64,000 bases of DNA from Deinococcus deserti VCD115. GTDB lineage: Bacteria; Deinococcota; Deinococci; Deinococcales; Deinococcaceae. Of the stretch, positions 16,248 to 25,051 are shown in pieces. The position numbers were made by a program, and so were the translations under genes. Each line of letters begins with the position of its first letter. The stretch's first letter is position 1. The DNA is taken from assembly GCF_000020685.1 (NCBI RefSeq), contig NC_012526.1:2496001-2560000 (forward strand), read 5' to 3'. The notes under the pieces are model-generated. The model did not search any database. It was not told where the DNA came from and was given only the letters and a program-made list of their open reading frames with translations.

Positions 16248-17030
16248 ATGACGAACCCGGATGACAAGAGCCGCGCCGGCCAGGCCCCTGACCCGGCGCC
16301 GCAAAGCAACGCACCTTCATGGATTGATGACGTCCTGACCACCTCACGCGCCGCTCCAGCGCCGCAGCCCGCGCCAGTGCAATCGCAGCAGCCCTCACCA
16401 CCCCGGCCCCTGGAGGTGCCTGAGCTGTCCGGCGAGCAGGACCTGCGCCTTTCGGACCCGGCACCTCAACGCGTGCCCCTGACGCCCCCGGCGTCTTCCA
16501 CACCCCGCGCGACAACTACCGTACAAGAGCCTTTCGACGCGGACGACTGGATTGCCCGCGCGACCGGCGGCACAGCCAAATCCCCGGTCATGCCGCAGGG
16601 GACCCCCGCCGCGCCGCCAGCTCAGGCGGATCCCTGGGGGGACGCCGTGCGCCAGGCGCAGACCTACGTACAACGTCAACCCATGACGCCCTATCAGGGT
16701 GCGGCGCCCGTTTCGGGTGACGTGGCTCAGCGCAAGCTGATTGCCGGCCTGCTGGGCATCTTCCTGGGTTGGCTGGGCGCACACAAGTTCTATCTGGGCA
16801 TGACGGGGGCAGGCCTGACCATGCTGGGCGTACAGGCGGGCGTGTGGATTCTGGCGCTGCTTCTGGGGTTACTGACTCTGGGCTTTGCCCTGGTTCTGAC
16901 GCTTCCTCTGGCTGGGCTGGTCAGTTCGGCCGTAGGGCTTCTTGGTCTGGTCGAGGGCATCCTGTACCTCACCAAGTCCGACGCCGACTTCGAGCGGGAT
17001 TACCTGACAGGCAAAAAGTCCTGGTTATAA
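16248..17030 (+). CDS. TM2-domain membrane protein with long Pro-rich N-terminal region
   Basis: 260 residues from ATG 16248 (an upstream in-frame ATG at 16212 lacks support). Residues 1-165 are low-complexity, rich in Pro, Ala, Gln and Thr. Residues about 168-245 hold a TM2 domain: KLIAGLLGIFLGWLGAHKFYLG, two membrane helices and a short C-terminal tail ending in Trp-Leu. TM2 proteins are widespread but poorly understood. The N-terminal half is probably a flexible cytoplasmic arm. Confidence 0.85.
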   Translation: MTNPDDKSRAGQAPDPAPQSNAPSWIDDVLTTSRAAPAPQPAPVQSQQPSPPRPLEVPELSGEQDLRLSDPAPQRVPLTPPASSTPRATTTVQEPFDADDWIARATGGTAKSPVMPQGTPAAPPAQADPWGDAVRQAQTYVQRQPMTPYQGAAPVSGDVAQRKLIAGLLGIFLGWLGAHKFYLGMTGAGLTMLGVQAGVWILALLLGLLTLGFALVLTLPLAGLVSSAVGLLGLVEGILYLTKSDADFERDYLTGKKSWL

Positions 17031-17039
17031 CGCCAAAAA

Positions 17040-17079
17040 GCCAGAGGCCGCCTCGGAAATTTCCGAGGCGGCCTCTGGC
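17040..17079. terminator. Bidirectional terminator, perfect 40-base palindrome
   Basis: Forty bases read the same on both strands, giving a 17-18-bp stem with a small AAATTT loop. It lies between the convergent TM2 and metY-type genes (9 bases from each stop). On the plus strand there is no T run, so it may also act as a transcription roadblock. Confidence 0.75.
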
Positions 17080-17088
17080 ATAGCCTGC

Positions 17089-18351
17089 TCAGCCCAGGGC
17101 CTGCTCAATGTCGGCCTGAAGGTCCTGCACAGCTTCCAGACCCACGCTCATGCGGATGGTGCGGGCCGTTACGCCGGCAGCCAGGCGGGTAGGCTCGGGC
17201 AGGCGGCCATGGGTGGTGGTCCAGGGGTGAACCACCAGCGTCCGGCTGTCTCCCAGGTTAGGCACGATCCGCAGGATCTGCAGGCGGCTCAGGAACGTGG
17301 CCGGGTCCTCCACTTCAAACGTCAGGACTGCGCCGAAACCTCCACGCAGGTACTGCTGCGCCTGGGCGTGCCAGGGACTGCCCGGCAGGCCCGGGTAGCC
17401 GACCTTGCCCACGCGGGGATGCGTGCCGAGCCACTGCGCCAGGGAAAGTGCCGTTTCGGACTGGCGGGTCAGACGCAGGGCCAGGGTTTCCAGGCCCTGG
17501 GCCAGCAGGAACGCGCTGTGCGGAGCCAGGGTCATGCCCAGCTGGTGCGCACCGAACCAGCGCTGGCGCCACGCCAGAGCCTGCTCGCCACGGACGTTCA
17601 GGATGCTCTGCTCGCCGCCTTCGGTGTAGATAGGATTGCGGCTGAGGTCATGGGCGGTGCCCACGGTGACACTGCCGCCCATGACACTGCCGTGCCCGCC
17701 AGCCCACTTGGTCAGGCTGTGCGTCACGATGTCCGCACCATGCTCCAGCGGCCGGCTCAGGAAGCCCACACCAGCCCAGGTGCTGTCCACGGCCAGCAGC
17801 GCGCCGCCCGCGTGAGCCACATCAGCCAGCCCGCGCAGGTCCGGGATGTCCCCGGCAGGATTCCCAATAATTTCCGCCCATACCAGGCGGGTGTTGTCCT
17901 GCATGGCGCCGCGCACCGCTTCGGGTGTGTTGGGCACCAGGGTGGCGCTGATGCCCATCAGGGGCAAGATGTTGTTCAGGAGCCCAGCAGTTCCGCCGAA
18001 GAGGCTGCTGGAGGACACCACATGGTCGCCGGCCCGGCACACACTGAGGATGGCCGTCAGCGTCGCGGCCTGACCGCTGGCCAATGCCACGGTGGCGGCG
18101 CCGCCCTCCAGGGTTGTCAGGCGTTCTTCCAGGGCACGCACGGTAGGGTTCTGCAAGCGGGCATAGCTGAGGCCGGTGTTCTGCTGAAACTCGCTCTGGG
18201 CCTGCTCCAGCGTCTCGAACTGAAAACCTGCAGCAGCATGAATCGGGATACCAACGGTCTGTCCCAGCCCACGTGGAACACCGGTCTGAACAGCCTGGGT
18301 CTCGTACGCGTGTGATGGGTCAGGAATCATGCCCTGCATGGTAGGCGTCAT
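17089..18351 (-). CDS. O-acetylhomoserine sulfhydrylase-like PLP enzyme (MetY/Cys-Met family)
   Basis: 420 residues of the trans-sulfuration PLP fold: SxYARLQNPT near residue 62-70, ASGQAATLTA (91-100), and the PLP lysine K215 in THSLTKWAGGHG. The length and K region fit MetY-type enzymes, which make homocysteine from O-acetylhomoserine and sulfide; cystathionine gamma-synthase or methionine gamma-lyase are alternatives. The frame stays open to a TTG at 18438, but the first well-placed ATG is 18351, leaving a leader of about 85 bases after a TACTCT -10 box. It is divergent from the lipoprotein gene. Confidence 0.88.
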   Translation of the reverse strand: MTPTMQGMIPDPSHAYETQAVQTGVPRGLGQTVGIPIHAAAGFQFETLEQAQSEFQQNTGLSYARLQNPTVRALEERLTTLEGGAATVALASGQAATLTAILSVCRAGDHVVSSSSLFGGTAGLLNNILPLMGISATLVPNTPEAVRGAMQDNTRLVWAEIIGNPAGDIPDLRGLADVAHAGGALLAVDSTWAGVGFLSRPLEHGADIVTHSLTKWAGGHGSVMGGSVTVGTAHDLSRNPIYTEGGEQSILNVRGEQALAWRQRWFGAHQLGMTLAPHSAFLLAQGLETLALRLTRQSETALSLAQWLGTHPRVGKVGYPGLPGSPWHAQAQQYLRGGFGAVLTFEVEDPATFLSRLQILRIVPNLGDSRTLVVHPWTTTHGRLPEPTRLAAGVTARTIRMSVGLEAVQDLQADIEQALG

Positions 18352-18431
18352 AGCAGTGCGGAGGTGCGAACCTGTCCGGACTGGGGGGTTCTGGCGAATC
18401 CTGCGACCCAACTGGTTCTGGTCAACTTCGC

Positions 18432-18460
18432 ATGACAAGAGTATGAGAAGTAGTTACGTT
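18432..18460 (+). promoter_or_regulatory. Promoter of the 397-aa lipoprotein gene
   Basis: -35 ATGACA (18432-18437), a 17-base spacer, -10 TACGTT (18455-18460), then 6 bases to the ATG at 18467. The box for the divergent metY-type gene (TACTCT on the minus strand) overlaps the same stretch. Confidence 0.65.
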
Positions 18461-18466
18461 ATATAA

Positions 18467-19660
18467 ATGCTTCTTAAACGCGCTCCTGCCCTGGCTGCTC
18501 TTACTGTCACCGCCCTGCTGCTGGCCTCCTGCGACCCGAACCGCAATGGCACGCAGCCCCCTGCTGTCACCGATCCAGCCGCCACAGCCCCTGCCACTCC
18601 GGTTGCGGGCCAGTCCACCGAAGCCGCTGCGCTACCTCAGGCGGCAGCCTCTGCCAGCCTGGTGGTCGAGACCATGCTCGATCCCAAGAGCACCGATTTT
18701 GATCCGGACCTGCGCGCACTGCTGAACCTGTTTCCCAGCCCCAGCATGCAGAGCCTGACCCAGCCTGCCCAGACCGTTGGCCGCTCCTTGCTAGGAGCTT
18801 TCGGGTTGCCAACTCCCGGGAAGCTGCAGGTACAGACCACCACACCAGTCACGAACAGCCCCCTGGCGACAGGCACAATCACCTTCTCGGCCAACGGCCA
18901 GCTCACCACGAGCCCAGAGCCCAGAACAGGTCTGATCATCAGGAACCTGAAAACAGACGTCACGCTCCAGATTGACTGGAAAGTGAATGGGGCCCAAACC
19001 GTCTGGCTAGAACAGAAAACCCATTACGGCACCTACCACACAGAACTGCCCACCCGCGCTACGGCCACCATGAACCACGGCGGCAAGGTGGTTGCTCAGG
19101 TGACCCACGCCATGACCCCAGGCGGCTGCCTGAGCTCGGGCGGCCCGGACGCCCTGACCCTGACCGGCTGGGCTGGCCGCGAGAACACTCCACCCGCCAA
19201 GGCCAACCTGAGCTACAGCTGGACCGAGAGTGGCGTGCAATTGAAGGGCGCTGTCGCCTACCACACCAAGTCACGCGTGGCCAATGCGGCGTTCGATGTC
19301 AACGTCACCGGAACCACCGCCGGGCGCTGCACCCCGCAGGCTTTCAGCTTCACGCCCACCCGAGCCGACGTCAGCGCCCAGGTCAATGTGCCTGGACACA
19401 ATGCTCAAGCTACGCTGTACCTGCGTGACCTGAAAAACATGGTGATTAGCGACAGCGCTCTGAAGGCCGAGCAACCCTTCAAAGCGGTCAGTGGCCGGAT
19501 CAACGCCAGCCTCAGTCACCAGGGCACAGTCGCCCTGACCGCCTTCGGCGAACTCGCCAGCAGCAACGTTAACCCGCTGCCCGGCGATCAGGTCAAGGTG
19601 CAGTACATCAAAGGCGGCGCCCTGGTCACCACGACGCTTGAAGCCCTGATCGCTCCCTGA
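18467..19660 (+). CDS. Secreted lipoprotein of unknown function (397 aa)
   Basis: A classical lipoprotein signal is present: positive start, hydrophobic stretch, lipobox LLAS-C at residue 22. The next 30 residues are Thr/Pro/Ala-rich, as in a linker, and the rest is a soluble beta-rich domain without a motif I recognise (single Cys residues near 222 and 285 could form a disulfide). It should be lipid-anchored on the outside of the cytoplasmic membrane. It has its own consensus promoter and a strong terminator, so it is a single gene. Confidence 0.85.
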   Translation: MLLKRAPALAALTVTALLLASCDPNRNGTQPPAVTDPAATAPATPVAGQSTEAAALPQAAASASLVVETMLDPKSTDFDPDLRALLNLFPSPSMQSLTQPAQTVGRSLLGAFGLPTPGKLQVQTTTPVTNSPLATGTITFSANGQLTTSPEPRTGLIIRNLKTDVTLQIDWKVNGAQTVWLEQKTHYGTYHTELPTRATATMNHGGKVVAQVTHAMTPGGCLSSGGPDALTLTGWAGRENTPPAKANLSYSWTESGVQLKGAVAYHTKSRVANAAFDVNVTGTTAGRCTPQAFSFTPTRADVSAQVNVPGHNAQATLYLRDLKNMVISDSALKAEQPFKAVSGRINASLSHQGTVALTAFGELASSNVNPLPGDQVKVQYIKGGALVTTTLEALIAP

Positions 19661-19677
19661 GGTCGGTCTTCACCTGC

Positions 19678-19711
19678 AGGGCCACACTGTTGAGGCGGTG
19701 TGGCCCTTTTC
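19678..19711 (+). terminator. Intrinsic terminator after the lipoprotein gene
   Basis: A perfect 10-bp stem (19678-19687 with 19698-19707) followed by TTTTC; it stops right at the convergent glycosyltransferase gene. Confidence 0.88.
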
Positions 19712-20803
19712 TTATGGCCGGGCGGACAGTTCGCGTAGTAACCCGGCCAGAGTGGCGGCGTTCTGCTCCAGGGTATGCCCAGCCAGCACGCGGGACCGTG
19801 CAGACTCCCCCATGCAGCGCCGGTGTTCCGGATGCGCTGCCAGCGCACGCAGGGCCGTGGCGTACCCATGCACGCCGCTGCCGACCAGCAGGCCTTCTTG
19901 CCCGAAGGTCATCAGTTCACGCTGCGCTGGAATGTCGTTGGTGACCACAGGCGTTCCGCTGCTCAGCGCCTCCAGGGTCGCCAGAGACTGGTTCTCCGCG
20001 ATGGTGGGCTGCAGCACCACGTCAGCGGCGCGGTACAGCTCCGGCATGTCATGCCGTTTGCCGAAAAAACGCACGTTGGGAGTCGCCACACGCCGCAGAA
20101 CTCCTTCCAGATACCCGGTGCCCACCAGGACGAAGTCCAGCTCCGGAGCAGCCCGGGCTACGGCCATGACAGCTGGGTGATTCTTCTCGATGCTCATGCG
20201 GGCGGGCACCAGTACCGTGAAGCGCCTGAAGCCGTACACCTCGCGCAGGGTCTGGCGCTCCGTCTCTGACGCCGGGCGGAACTTGTGCACGTCAACACCA
20301 TTGGGAACTGCATGAACCTGCGACATGCGGTGATGACGCCTCAGGTACGCTGCCGCCCAGTGTGACACCGTCACGACATGCTGTGCACCGCGAATGTCAC
20401 GGGCCTGCAGCACCTCGTAGAAAGCGCGGTACAGCGCCTGTGGCAGGCCCGGAATGTGCAGCATCAGCTGATCGTGCACCAGGGACACGAAAGGGCCCCG
20501 CAGGGCCAAGTAGTACTTGCGGTAACCCAGTGCATTCCAGCTGCTCAGGACTGTCAGATCAAAGGTCCCCGCGCGCTCGACCGTGACCACCTCCTGCAGG
20601 TCATGGTAGGCATGTACGGAAATGCCGCGCTCTGAAAGCTGCGCGCGGAAATCGGCAGTGCCGGCGGCGGCTGGCATAGCGACCTCGGCCTGCACGCCAA
20701 ACGGGCGCATCGGCGGAATGATCTCGCGCATATAGACCTCACTGCCGCCCACCGCCGGGGCATCGGTCACGAACAGCACGCGGGTAGAGGCAGAACTGGT
20801 CAT
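19712..20803 (-). CDS. Glycosyltransferase, family GT4-like
   Basis: 363 residues with a GT-B fold: an N-terminal acceptor domain (VTDAPAVGGSEVYMREI) and a C-terminal nucleotide-sugar domain (VLVPARMSIEKNH, then PTIAENQSLATLEALSSGTPVV with the family EX7E region). It probably adds a sugar to a lipid or polysaccharide at the membrane. A TACCTT -10 box (20811-20816) is 7 bases before the ATG at 20803, so the longer open frame upstream is not used. No other cell-surface genes are clustered with it. Confidence 0.9.
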   Translation of the reverse strand: MTSSASTRVLFVTDAPAVGGSEVYMREIIPPMRPFGVQAEVAMPAAAGTADFRAQLSERGISVHAYHDLQEVVTVERAGTFDLTVLSSWNALGYRKYYLALRGPFVSLVHDQLMLHIPGLPQALYRAFYEVLQARDIRGAQHVVTVSHWAAAYLRRHHRMSQVHAVPNGVDVHKFRPASETERQTLREVYGFRRFTVLVPARMSIEKNHPAVMAVARAAPELDFVLVGTGYLEGVLRRVATPNVRFFGKRHDMPELYRAADVVLQPTIAENQSLATLEALSSGTPVVTNDIPAQRELMTFGQEGLLVGSGVHGYATALRALAAHPEHRRCMGESARSRVLAGHTLEQNAATLAGLLRELSARP

Positions 20804-20942
20804 CCGGCCCAAGGTAGCGTGCCATGTCAGCTGGGCTGCCGCAGGGAAGCCGCTCAAGCACCATATTTGTGGGCTTTGAAATACGGACATGCAGTCCCCG
20901 GGCTTCCGCCTCAACCCTACAGACTAAGGGATGCGACCGCTG

Positions 20943-20948
20943 TAGCCT
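20943..20948 (+). promoter_or_regulatory. -10 box for small lipoprotein gene
   Basis: TAGCCT, 6 bases before the ATG at 20955. Confidence 0.5.
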
Positions 20949-20954
20949 GCTGAC

Positions 20955-21500
20955 ATGGCAAAACGGCACCCCCTCCGCTGCCTGGGGCTCGTCCTGATGC
21001 TTTCGGCGTGCGATCCACAGGGGCTTGACCTTTATGATCCGGTCGATGCCCGCGATTACGCGCGCTCCTGCGCCCGGGGCCGTGAAGATGTCTATTGCGA
21101 GGCGCTGCTGCCAACCCTGGCTGGAATTCAAGGTCCAGCCTCTCTCATCATGCCCAACATCGGTGATCAAGAAAGAGCGGCGCACCTGGCACGCCTGCTG
21201 GGCGAGAAAGGCATGACGGTTGACACCTTTCTTCGCCGCGAGTCTGCCAAAGCGGCATTTGCACGTGCAAACATTTTTCCGGTTGCCCGACTCACGACAG
21301 GAATTCATGCGACCTTGGACGGAAAGCTCCATCAGGTGGTGTGTAAGTCCTTCATGCACTCACCTGCACTTTCCCATCAGGACTGTCAGATTGATCATCT
21401 GGGAGCTCGAAATGCCCTCGCACACCGCAGACCGACAAGTGACAGCGTTTATTTGACCACCGCCGCGTCCCAGGACATCTCGCCTTTCTTCTGGTTCTGA
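20955..21500 (+). CDS. Small lipoprotein of unknown function (181 aa)
   Basis: A short signal with lipobox MLSA-C (Cys19) is followed by a 160-residue domain with four more cysteines (C39, C48, about C130 and C144), possibly disulfide-bonded outside the cell. No family is recognised. The leaderless promoter supports the start. The base composition after about 21,200 is less GC-rich than the neighbours. It ends 75 bases before the double-Nudix gene. Confidence 0.75.
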   Translation: MAKRHPLRCLGLVLMLSACDPQGLDLYDPVDARDYARSCARGREDVYCEALLPTLAGIQGPASLIMPNIGDQERAAHLARLLGEKGMTVDTFLRRESAKAAFARANIFPVARLTTGIHATLDGKLHQVVCKSFMHSPALSHQDCQIDHLGARNALAHRRPTSDSVYLTTAASQDISPFFWF

Positions 21501-21562
21501 GCCAGGAGACAGCAGGTTCCTAAAAAGGGCACGCTGAAATGTGACGTTCCTCATGCCCGGGC

Positions 21563-21568
21563 TACAGT
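21563..21568 (+). promoter_or_regulatory. -10 box of the double-Nudix gene
   Basis: TACAGT, 7 bases before the ATG at 21576; this decides that start over the GTG at 21567. Confidence 0.55.
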
Positions 21569-21575
21569 GAGCCGG

Positions 21576-22568
21576 ATGAGTGCTGGAAATCTCCGGGCCG
21601 TATGGGGCTCACGTCCACTGCTGAGCGTCGGCGTCAGCGTCCTGATTCAGGACGAGACCAGGCGGGTGCTGCTGCAGCGACGGGGCGACGACGGCCTCTG
21701 GGGTACGCCGGGCGGCGGCCTTGACCCTGGAGAGGATTTTCTGACTGCCGCCCGACGGGAACTACGCGAGGAGACCGGGCTGAGCTGTCCGGATCTCACG
21801 TGGTTGGGCGTGCACGACGGCGTGGTCAGTGGGCCCCAATTCTGGCACCGCTATCCCAATGGGCACGAGGTCTACCTGGTGGGCGCCCGCATGCTGGGGC
21901 ACCTGCCAGCTTCTGCCCTTGAAGACGCGCGCCCTGATGACAGCGGCGAGACACTGGAGCTGCGCTGGTTTGCCCTGGACCATCTGCCGGCGCTCAGCAG
22001 CAACATCAACCGGGCCAACCTGAACGTGCTGCGCGAGCGGGCCGGGCTCTCCCCTCTGCCCCTTCTTGCGGTGAGCAGTCCTGAAGCAGCCAGCACCTAC
22101 TGGACCGACCTGCGGCGTGCAGCCGGCCCGCGTCCCCTGTTTGCTCCTGGGGCCAGCGTTGTCGTTACAGACACTGACGGTCGCCTGCTGCTCAGGCAGG
22201 CCGCCACTGGACAGTGGGCGCTGCCCGGCGGAAGGATGGAGCCGGCCGAATCCTTTGAGGCCTGTGCCCACCGCAAACTGCTGGAAACAATGGGCCTCCG
22301 GGCAGAGCTGCTGGAGCCCAGGGCGCTGCTGGCAGGTCCAGAGTTCCGTTATGAGGACAGCTCAGATGTGTGGGACAGCATAAGCATGGTATTTCAGGCC
22401 GTGGGGGTCACGGGCAAGGTGACCGGAGCTCATCAAGTTGTTGACGCCCGCTGGTTCAGCCCACACGAGCTTGGTCAGCTCGATCTGCTGGGGCTCCAGA
22501 CGCAACAGGCAGTGGAAGTCTGGCTTGCTGATCAGCCAGCCTTGTCGCGCTGTGCCAGCACCACGTAA
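21576..22568 (+). CDS. Double-Nudix protein, second domain degenerate
   Basis: 330 residues. The first Nudix box (about residues 47-69) is complete: GGGLDPGEDF followed by RELREETGL. The second (about 218-241) keeps GGRMEPAESF but has RKLLETMGL where REUxEExGU is expected, so two of the metal-binding/catalytic acids are changed. The first domain should hydrolyse a nucleoside diphosphate derivative; the second may bind substrate or only stabilise the dimer. Deinococcus genomes are rich in Nudix genes. The 3-prime end overlaps the broken gene remnant at 22532 on the other strand. Confidence 0.9.
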   Translation: MSAGNLRAVWGSRPLLSVGVSVLIQDETRRVLLQRRGDDGLWGTPGGGLDPGEDFLTAARRELREETGLSCPDLTWLGVHDGVVSGPQFWHRYPNGHEVYLVGARMLGHLPASALEDARPDDSGETLELRWFALDHLPALSSNINRANLNVLRERAGLSPLPLLAVSSPEAASTYWTDLRRAAGPRPLFAPGASVVVTDTDGRLLLRQAATGQWALPGGRMEPAESFEACAHRKLLETMGLRAELLEPRALLAGPEFRYEDSSDVWDSISMVFQAVGVTGKVTGAHQVVDARWFSPHELGQLDLLGLQTQQAVEVWLADQPALSRCASTT

Positions 22569-22803
22569 CGTTCCTCGCGGTAGGGCATGCCCAGGGACCC
22601 GGCCTGGGCGTCCCACTCTTCCTGATGCGCCTCCTGCCCCAGGAAGGCACAGCGGGTCCGCCAGTCATCCCAGGTCGGCGCATGGGCCAGAACTGAAATC
22701 CGCCATTCTGATCCCAGCTGCCAGCCGACAGCCTCCAGGCCCTTGGGCACCTGTCGCACACCCAGGTACGGACCTAGGCCACCAGAGGCGTCACGTTCCT
22801 GGT
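22532..22803 (-). pseudogene. C-terminal remnant of a Deinococcus-type gene (probable methyltransferase)
   Basis: An open frame runs down from about 22803 to the TGA at 22532. Residues such as GGLGPYLG, WDDWRTRCAFLGQ and GMPYREERYVVLA are well formed, but there is no start region and no SAM-binding motif. The matching N-terminus appears to lie at 26931-27038 on the same strand, on the other side of the IS island. I remember similar ends from small Deinococcus methyltransferases; that identity is inference. A GTG at 22759 could start a 75-aa product. Confidence 0.6.
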
Positions 22804-22817
22804 TATACTGAATTTAT

Positions 22818-23600
22818 TCAAGTGGTCGTCGCAACTCCAGCGTGGACTGATTGCAGCGCCTGGTCAAAAGGCTCGTTGGGTGTCTGCCAGCCGAGCACCT
22901 TGCGAGGTTGGCATTCAAGGTCATGGCTATAGCGGCCAGGTCCTCCGCACTATGCAGGCTCAGGTCCGTGCCTTTCGGAAAGTACTACCGCAACAGCCCA
23001 TTGGTATTCTTTTTCGTGCCTCACTGACACGGACTTTGCGGGGCACAGAAATAAATTTCCACGCCGGTCTCCACCCGCAGTTGAGCGTGCTAGTTCATTT
23101 CCGCGCCCTGATCCCAGGTGAGTGACTGGTGGAGTTGCGGCGGTACACTGGTGAACGTGCGCGTGATGGCTTGACGCACGGCTTCAGCGCTATGTCCGGC
23201 CAACGCAGGTCTATTCTTAATGCGGAGTTCCTGGCTATGGTCAGGCAGGCGATCCAGATGCAGTAAGAGCATGAACCGCGTCGAGCGCTCCACAAGCGTG
23301 CCAATAGCAGACTTGCTCAATACAAGGATCAGATTTCCCTCCCGGTGGCTGGGCGACGCCCGGCCTGCTGCTTCTTTCGAACGGTGATGGATCATGACTT
23401 CCGGGGTGATAACTGGCTTCCCCTGACGATGGCTGCGTGTCCGCGGGACACACAAAGTCCGACCCGTTCACAGGCATGGGGACATTTCCCGGCGCAGTTC
23501 CTCTCGGCTTGAGATATACAGGGCCTGATAAATAACCTCACGGGTGATCCCATTTTCACTTACCGCCCAATTGCGCAATTGGTCTTCAATCTCGAAGATA
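22818..23600 (-). pseudogene. IS30-family transposase remnant
   Basis: Minus-strand fragments in several frames give IS30 signatures: ITREVIYQALYISSREELRREM, SKSAIGTLVERSTRFMLLLHL, LTWDQGAEM, KKNTNGLLR and, at the end, HAGVATTT before the stop at 22818. In-frame stops (for example a TAG after GLLR and a TGA after REMSPCL) and at least two frameshifts break it. The N-terminal DNA-binding part is missing; the sequence switches to an IS4-family tail at about 23,590. Confidence 0.8.
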
Positions 23601-23730
23601 CTGACCTGACACAGGCTGAACATGACTCGACCTTGCTGACGTTCGTCTCAACGGCTTTCATCTGGGCCTGCGTGACGGGCCAGACGCTGGCGACCCCGCA
23701 ATCAGTGAAACGCAAGGAACACGGACCTCA
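23584..23730 (+). pseudogene. Tail of IS4-family element A, left of the nested insertion
   Basis: Read on the plus strand, this gives FNLEDTDLT, STLL, STAFIWACVTG and KRKEHG, matching the C-terminal part of the transposase in the neighbouring element B at 24588-24735. The rest of element A on this side is absent. It joins the IS30 remnant at a short shared TTCAATC. The reading stops where the inverted repeat of element B begins. Confidence 0.7.
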
Positions 23731-24840
23731 CTACTCCTCAAAACTCGTAGAGTGAAGGGAAAGTCGGCTCCGGTACGGTGTTTCTGCGATGAAATCACCC
23801 AAGAGCCGACAGCCACACGATAGCTTGCTGACCGCGCTGCGATCTGCCTTCCCATCGACACCCGACGCTTGACGGTCCTGGCCGCACTGATCCTGGCACG
23901 GACCGTGGTGCTGTACACCCTCAAGAATCATGTCGTCCTGAAAGGAAGCCTGGAGACACGGTACCAACGCCTGTTGCGCTTCGTGCAGTTTCCGCTACCC
24001 GAGGAATTGTTTGCCCGATTCTCGCTGAGCTTTCTGCCAGGTAAAGAGTTGGATCTGATCCTGGACCGGACTAACTGGAAGCTTGGTCAGCAGGACGTCA
24101 ACATCCTGCTGCTCTCGGCAGTATGGAGCAGCTGTAGTTTCCCCTTGATGTGGACCGTGCTTCCCCACAGGGGCGCCAGTGATCAACAGGACCGGGAAGC
24201 GCTCGTGGAGCGCTTCATGACAGCCTGTCGCCAACGAAAGATCCGGGGCGTGCTGGCTGACCGTGACTTCATCGGTCAGCACTGGTTCGTGTTCCTCGAG
24301 CAGCATGGCATCGCGCCGTGTATTCGCCTGCCTACTCGCGCCACCATCGGGGGCGCACGGTTCCCGGTCTAGGCCGCGTTGAAGAAGTTGCACCCGGGTG
24401 AAGTACGCATCTGGCACCGTCCGGTGACGATCTACGGGGTTACCCTCCGGGTGGCCGCGACCAAAAATCAGGTAGGCGAACCGCTCTATCTGGCCTACCG
24501 GGGACACGCCCGCAGCAACCTTCGGCGATACGCCCAGCGCTGGCAGACGGAGAATCTGCAAGCGGCGTTGAAAACCAGGGGGTTCAACCTGGAGGATACG
24601 GGCCTGACTCGGGCCGAACGCGCCTCCACGCTCCTGGCGGTCGTTTCCATAGCGTTTATCTGGGCATGTGTCACCGGTGAACTCCAAGAGGTCAAGCAGG
24701 GGGTGCAGCTGAAAAAACACGGACACCGTGCGGTGTCCGTGTTCTGAAAGGGACTCGATCATCTTCAGGATCTGTTGCTCCACCTGTCGCCGTCGTCCTG
24801 GCGGACTTTGGCGGGCCTTATGCCGCGTTTTGAGGGGTAG
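23731..24840 (+). mobile_element. IS4-family element B with inverted repeats
   Basis: The ends are 17-base inverted repeats, 23731-23747 and 24824-24840, agreeing at 15 of 17 positions; the body is about 1.1 kb and carries one transposase gene (broken). It lies inside the 3-prime end of a related element A. A clear target-site duplication was not found. Confidence 0.75.
23789..24747 (+). pseudogene. IS4-family transposase, frameshifted and with an amber stop
   Basis: The N-terminus begins at ATG 23789 (MKSPKSRQPHDS) but is in a different frame from the rest; a frameshift near 23860 restores IDTRRLTVLAAL. The main frame then runs to a TAG at 24370-24372 and continues in the same frame after it. 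DDE residues are visible: LILDRTNW, VLADRDFIG, and the IS4 signature Y-2-R-3-E-6-K in YAQRWQTENLQAALK. With two lesions, the copy should be inactive unless read through. Confidence 0.82.
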
Positions 24841-24907
24841 TCAGGCTCTATCGTCATCGTCCTAGCGGGCATTACACACACTTATATAAAGTTTTGAGTG
24901 GTAGCCA
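24841..24907 (+). mobile_element. Right end of IS4-family element A
   Basis: Directly after element B, the plus strand codes LSSSS-stop-RALHTLI with SFEW-stop, which aligns with the last residues of element B (LSPSSWRTLAG and RFEG), and TTTTGAGTGGTAG at 24894-24906 matches the element end. So element A continues on the far side of B. Confidence 0.6.
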
Positions 24908-25051
24908 GCGGAAATTCTTTCGTGATAAATAATACCCATAATTTTTACTTTTTCTTAATGTCCTAATGAAAGTCGTCATGTTTGGCAACACCAGAAAAGA
25001 GTGCTAGTCAGAATCATTTAGGGATGGATTATCCTCCTAAGGAGAAGCGTA

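Noticed and set aside
18352..18450. SAM-type riboswitch in the leader of the metY-type gene
   Set aside because: The leader is only about 85 bases, and I could not find the conserved stems or loops of a known SAM riboswitch class.
23661..23760. Minus-strand coding in the left IS4 fragment
   Set aside because: The plus-strand reading matches the transposase tail of the neighbouring element, so the minus frames are shadows.
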